Part shown: piece after piece, positions 13,658-16,462 of the stretch | How the letters are laid out: each line of letters opens with the position of its first letter | How positions within the stretch are numbered: position 1 is the first letter of the stretch | DNA from: Bacteroidales bacterium Bact_23 | Lineage (GTDB): Bacteria; Bacteroidota; Bacteroidia; Bacteroidales; Lentimicrobiaceae | Direction of reading: 5' to 3' | Assembly (NCBI GenBank): GCA_001603685.1 | Contig: LUZO01000041.1 | Span: 1-16,462 of the forward strand | Length of the DNA stretch: 16,462 nucleotides | Notes under the pieces: generated by a model | Seen by the model: the letters and a program-made list of their open reading frames with translations, nothing else | What the model was told of the DNA's origin: nothing | Database searches by the model: none | Translations under genes and position numbers: made by a program

Positions 13658-15088
13658 TTGGCCAAGGAGGGATATTCTCTATCAAAATCCACATTTATCC
13701 GCGGGCAGCAATGCCAGAAATCGCTGTATCTGCACAAGAACAGGCCGTTTCTGCGCGACAGGCTTTCGCCCGAACAACTGGCCAAGTTCCGGAGGGGGCA
13801 TGATGTTGGCAAACTTGCCTGGCAACTCTTTCCCGGCGGCATAAGCTGTGCCGCAGCGCATCCCACGCAATACAGGGCTTCGCTTGAGAAAACCCGCTCA
13901 CTCGTAGAAGCGAATACGCCGGTTATTTACGAAGCGGCATTCCTGCACGACGGGGTGCTTGTTTTCCTCGATATCCTGACAAAGGATGAGGCCGGGTGGC
14001 ACGCTTTCGAGGTAAAAAGTTCACTCTCCGTTTCCGACACCTACATTACCGACGCCGCATTGCAGCATTATGTAATTGAGGGTTCTGGACTGAAACTCAG
14101 CTCTTTCAGCATCATACGGATGAACCCGGATTACATCAGGCAAGGCGAGCCCGATGTCATCGGTTTGTTCGAGCCTGTGGATGTTACTGAAAAGGTGGCC
14201 GGAATGCACGCTTTCATTGCCGGGCAGATTATCCTGTCGAAAGAGGTCCTGGCGCTGAAGCACTCTCCACCCATTCCGGTGGGAATCCAATGCTACAACC
14301 CCTACCCCTGCGATTTTATCGGGCACTGCTGGAAAAACACGGGAAAAGACTCCGTTTACTTTGTTTACGGAATTCCGTTTGAGAGGCGGGACGCACTCGT
14401 TAAGGCGGGATATACAGCTGTTTCCGATATTCCGGAAGGAGTCGGGCAGGAAAGCGAGGTAGCAATCTTTTCCGCTTATCTTTCGGGAAACGATCTGATC
14501 AATGAGGAAAAGATCAGGGTGGTGGCCGGCAACCCCGGCCAGGCAGCCTTTGTTGCCTTTCTGATTATCCGTCCTGCCATTCCGCTTTTTGACGGCTTCA
14601 GGCCGTTTGAACCGGTAATTGCCGGCATGGCGTGGATTACGGAGGATGGCAGCAAAGGCGAATTTCTCGTCCGGCCCGGTGAAAATCCAACCGAAAAAAT
14701 CAGGGAGCAACTCGGAAAATTGCTGTCGGAAAACGGAAGGATATTCCACGCCGGCGGCCTCAGCGCCACAACTGCGCTCAATACAACTTATGCCGGTATT
14801 GTCAAACAGTACCCCATCGCTGACCTTTCGGAACTTTTCAGGGAGAAATATTTCTACCGGCCCGGGCTGAATCCGGAAGCCGAAATCGGCGAAATTGCCG
14901 CCTTTCTGAAACTCAAAAACCGGGCAAAGAGCCATTTGTCGGCGATTATGCAGGGGGTAACCTACCTTGAAGAGGACAAAAACGAGAATGAAGAGCCATC
15001 GGACAGAGTAAAGCAATCGTTGCATGACGATGCACTGTCGTGCAAAAGCGTGTACGATTTCCTGATAAAAACTATAAATCAGAATTAA
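13658..15088 (+). CDS. Cas4/RecB-like PD-(D/E)XK nuclease with degenerate DUF2779-type C-terminal domain
   Basis: This 476-residue protein resembles the DUF2779 family. The N-terminus has LSKSTFIRGQQCQKSLYL. The PD-(D/E)XK core is visible as Glu92 (YEAAF), Asp105 (LDIL) and Glu118/Lys120 (FEVKSS). Cys19 and the C-terminal set Cys212, Cys218 and Cys224 fit a Cas4-like 4Fe-4S cluster. The C-terminal half keeps RPAIPLFDGFRPF (305-317), which in the family follows the exonuclease motif DFET. Here those positions read AFLI (300-303), so the acidic Asp and Glu are missing, while a late Asp458 may correspond to motif III. The nuclease domain is probably active and the second domain probably not. The start is TTG 13658, 5 bp after the FKBP stop; no in-frame ATG occurs before residue 155, which lies beyond the catalytic core. 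No CRISPR array or cas1/cas2 is nearby, so an adaptation role is not indicated. Confidence 0.82.
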   Translation: MAKEGYSLSKSTFIRGQQCQKSLYLHKNRPFLRDRLSPEQLAKFRRGHDVGKLAWQLFPGGISCAAAHPTQYRASLEKTRSLVEANTPVIYEAAFLHDGVLVFLDILTKDEAGWHAFEVKSSLSVSDTYITDAALQHYVIEGSGLKLSSFSIIRMNPDYIRQGEPDVIGLFEPVDVTEKVAGMHAFIAGQIILSKEVLALKHSPPIPVGIQCYNPYPCDFIGHCWKNTGKDSVYFVYGIPFERRDALVKAGYTAVSDIPEGVGQESEVAIFSAYLSGNDLINEEKIRVVAGNPGQAAFVAFLIIRPAIPLFDGFRPFEPVIAGMAWITEDGSKGEFLVRPGENPTEKIREQLGKLLSENGRIFHAGGLSATTALNTTYAGIVKQYPIADLSELFREKYFYRPGLNPEAEIGEIAAFLKLKNRAKSHLSAIMQGVTYLEEDKNENEEPSDRVKQSLHDDALSCKSVYDFLIKTINQN

Positions 15089-15092
15089 ATTC

Positions 15093-15109
15093 CGGTTTTC
15101 TGCAAACCG
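15093..15109. terminator. Weak hairpin between convergent genes
   Basis: CGGTTT at 15093-15098 pairs with AAACCG at 15104-15109 around a 5-nt loop, in the 50-bp gap between two converging genes. There is no T-run on either side, so a terminator role is tentative. Confidence 0.3.
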
Positions 15110-15138
15110 TTCAGAAGCATTCCGGAATCCGGGATGTC

Positions 15139-16257
15139 TTATTCCGGCATAAGCTCCTCCAGTTTCTGCTCCAGTGCAGGTCCGCGCAGGCGCCTGGCAA
15201 TCACCCTTCCTTCGCGGTCGAGCAAAACCGTGTGGGGGATTGACTTCACGCCATACTCCACCGCTGCCTTGCTTTGCCAGTACTTCAGGTCGCTTACCTG
15301 AGTCCAGACCAGCCCGTCCTTTTCGATTGCCTTCAGCCACGCTTCACGATCCCTGTCGAGCGACACGCCGAATATTTCAAACCCCTTATCCTTAAACCTG
15401 TTGTACATTCTTACCACCTCAGGATTTTCGCGGCGGCAGGGGCCGCACCACGCAGCCCAGAAATCGATCAGCACGATCTTTCCGCGCAGCGACGACAAAC
15501 TCAGCTCGGTACCATCGGGCGAAGGCAGAGTGATCTCCGGTGCAACGCTGCCGACTGCCAGTTTCCGCTCGGCCGAAGTGGTTTTTTCCAGGTCGGACGC
15601 CAGCTTAAAGTCAGGGTAAATGCGGTTTACCGCACGCGAAACGCTGTCGTAAACATCAAAATCAGCGGAAACATCCAGCTTATCCATCATAAGCAGACAA
15701 GCCGGCGATGAGGCGTTTTTCAGCAGCAAACTGCGCAGCGCCTGCCGTTTATCCTCGCTCTCCTTTGCATAAACCACCTGGATGGCATAAAGCCGGCTGT
15801 TCTGCGCCGGATCGGTTTTTAATTCGTTAAACAATCTGGAGAGGCTATCCATTTTTGCCTCATAACCGGCTGATACAGCGGCAATTTCATAAAGAATCCT
15901 GGTATCGTCAGAACCTCTGATTCCGGGTTTACGGCCGGGGCGCGCCGCATCCAGCACCAACTCGATTTTATCGCCGGGTTTCATAAAAACATAAATGTAT
16001 TTGTCGGATGCCAGGCTGAGTTTTGTAAGGGTAAGCCCATCGGCCGGCAATTCGAACCGGAATGAGCCGTCGCTTGCCGTAACCGCATTTACCGGGGCAA
16101 CCTGCATGGCCAGCGGGTCGGTCGCTGCAATGGTCACTCCGGCAACATTTTCACCCACCAGCTTTCCGCTGATGAAAGCATGCTTCTGAGCCGACAGGCT
16201 GAGAAACATTCCCTGAATAAAAAACAAAACGAAGAGCGCTATTTTTATCTGTTTCAT
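15139..16257 (-). CDS. Secreted TlpA-like thioredoxin-family protein with N-terminal DUF4369-like domain
   Basis: This 372-residue protein has a signal peptide (residues 1-23, cleavage after LSA). Residues about 25-120 resemble the DUF4369 beta domain common in Bacteroidota thiol-disulfide proteins (FISGKLVGENVAG, then DGSFRFELP). A helical linker (about 125-235) follows. The C-terminal thioredoxin fold (about 237-372) carries APEITLPSPDG, LRGKIVLIDFWAAWCGPC with Cys271 and Cys274 at the active site, and the cis-proline loop SIPHTVLLD. Such proteins reduce or exchange disulfides in the periplasm or at the outer surface of the inner membrane. It is transcribed alone, toward the PD-(D/E)XK gene. 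The ATG at 16257 opens with the signal peptide and has a good -7 box 22 bp upstream. Confidence 0.93.
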   Translation of the reverse strand: MKQIKIALFVLFFIQGMFLSLSAQKHAFISGKLVGENVAGVTIAATDPLAMQVAPVNAVTASDGSFRFELPADGLTLTKLSLASDKYIYVFMKPGDKIELVLDAARPGRKPGIRGSDDTRILYEIAAVSAGYEAKMDSLSRLFNELKTDPAQNSRLYAIQVVYAKESEDKRQALRSLLLKNASSPACLLMMDKLDVSADFDVYDSVSRAVNRIYPDFKLASDLEKTTSAERKLAVGSVAPEITLPSPDGTELSLSSLRGKIVLIDFWAAWCGPCRRENPEVVRMYNRFKDKGFEIFGVSLDRDREAWLKAIEKDGLVWTQVSDLKYWQSKAAVEYGVKSIPHTVLLDREGRVIARRLRGPALEQKLEELMPE

Positions 16258-16279
16258 GGCATTTCATTTTTAACAACGG

Positions 16280-16287
16280 CAAATATA
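16280..16287 (-). promoter_or_regulatory. -7 promoter box of the TlpA-like gene
   Basis: On the minus strand this reads TATATTTG, a perfect TAnnTTTG match, ending 22 bp before the ATG. The distance is close to that seen for the FKBP gene. No convincing -33 TTTG is visible. Confidence 0.5.
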
Positions 16288-16444
16288 TCAATTATCCGTT
16301 TAAAGGATTCCGGCATACAGGGGCGAAACAAACATTTCATTTCAATTTACTGAATATCATTACGATACATAATACATCCGTCATGTTAATAACTAAATTC
16401 AGTCATGGAATAAACGGCATTGGAGTATTTTATATTTTTGAACT

Positions 16445-16462
16445 ATGGAAGAGAATAACAAA
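16445..16462 (+). CDS. Possible start of a gene cut by the window edge
   Basis: An ATG at 16445 opens six codons (Met-Glu-Glu-Asn-Asn-Lys) before the window ends. TATTTTTG, a TAnnTTTG match, lies at 16433-16440, only 4 bp before the ATG, so this start would be nearly leaderless or is not the true one. Too little sequence is available to judge the product. Confidence 0.2.

Noticed and set aside
13658..15088. CRISPR-associated Cas4 assignment
   Set aside because: The nuclease and cysteine pattern is Cas4-like, but the protein is more than twice as long, has a DUF2779-like C-terminal half, and no repeat array or other cas gene is in the window.
14021..15340. Minus-strand open frame of 439 codons
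   Set aside because: It lies opposite the PD-(D/E)XK gene and runs into the TlpA-like gene in another frame; its translation is low-complexity Arg/Gly/Phe-rich with no family motif, a shadow of high-GC codon positions.

Overview
The window looks like a stretch of chromosome from a Bacteroidota bacterium, most likely an environmental Bacteroidales relative. A large secreted protein ends in a type IX secretion (T9SS) type A sorting domain. A small protein carries a PID-CTERM-like tail. Several upstream regions contain the phylum's TAnnTTTG -7 promoter motif. There is a stand-alone MnmC2-type tRNA methyltransferase (MnmD) and a secreted TlpA-like thioredoxin of the usual Bacteroidota form. No insertion sequence, phage gene, CRISPR array, tRNA or rRNA was found.

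Layout. Bases 1-809 are non-coding and AT-rich, and hold a good promoter candidate and several palindromes. Bases 810-8090 (+ strand) form a cell-surface/secretion block: a 1226-residue multi-domain T9SS cargo protein, an 80-residue PID-CTERM-like mini-protein behind a strong hairpin, and a subtilisin-like peptidase ending in dockerin-type calcium loops. A clear terminator follows at 8113-8148, then a repeat-rich gap with an inverted and directly repeated CGGAT-type element. Next come an unknown 189-residue protein and acylphosphatase (+), which meet a tight minus-strand operon head-on: lipoprotein, mnmD, NUDIX hydrolase. The acylphosphatase and NUDIX 3' ends overlap by 18 bp. Bases 12047-15088 (+) hold a DEDD 3'-5' exonuclease, a secreted FKBP-type prolyl isomerase and a Cas4/RecB-like PD-(D/E)XK protein with a DUF2779-like C-terminus. 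A minus-strand TlpA-like protein closes the window, and a possible gene start lies at the right edge.

How the genes work together. The first block may be one surface system. Its two large genes share similar leader sequence before the start codon and a 14-bp palindrome with matching arms (TCAGG-N4-CCTGA). The first protein has a possible cohesin-like N-terminal domain and the third has a dockerin-like C-terminus, so a non-covalent link is conceivable but unproven. The rest is mostly housekeeping: tRNA wobble modification, nucleotide clean-up, nucleic-acid processing and envelope protein folding/redox. The most unusual gene is the PD-(D/E)XK protein: its nuclease core and iron-sulfur cysteines look intact, but its C-terminal exonuclease-like domain seems to have lost the first catalytic motif, and it has no ATG start.
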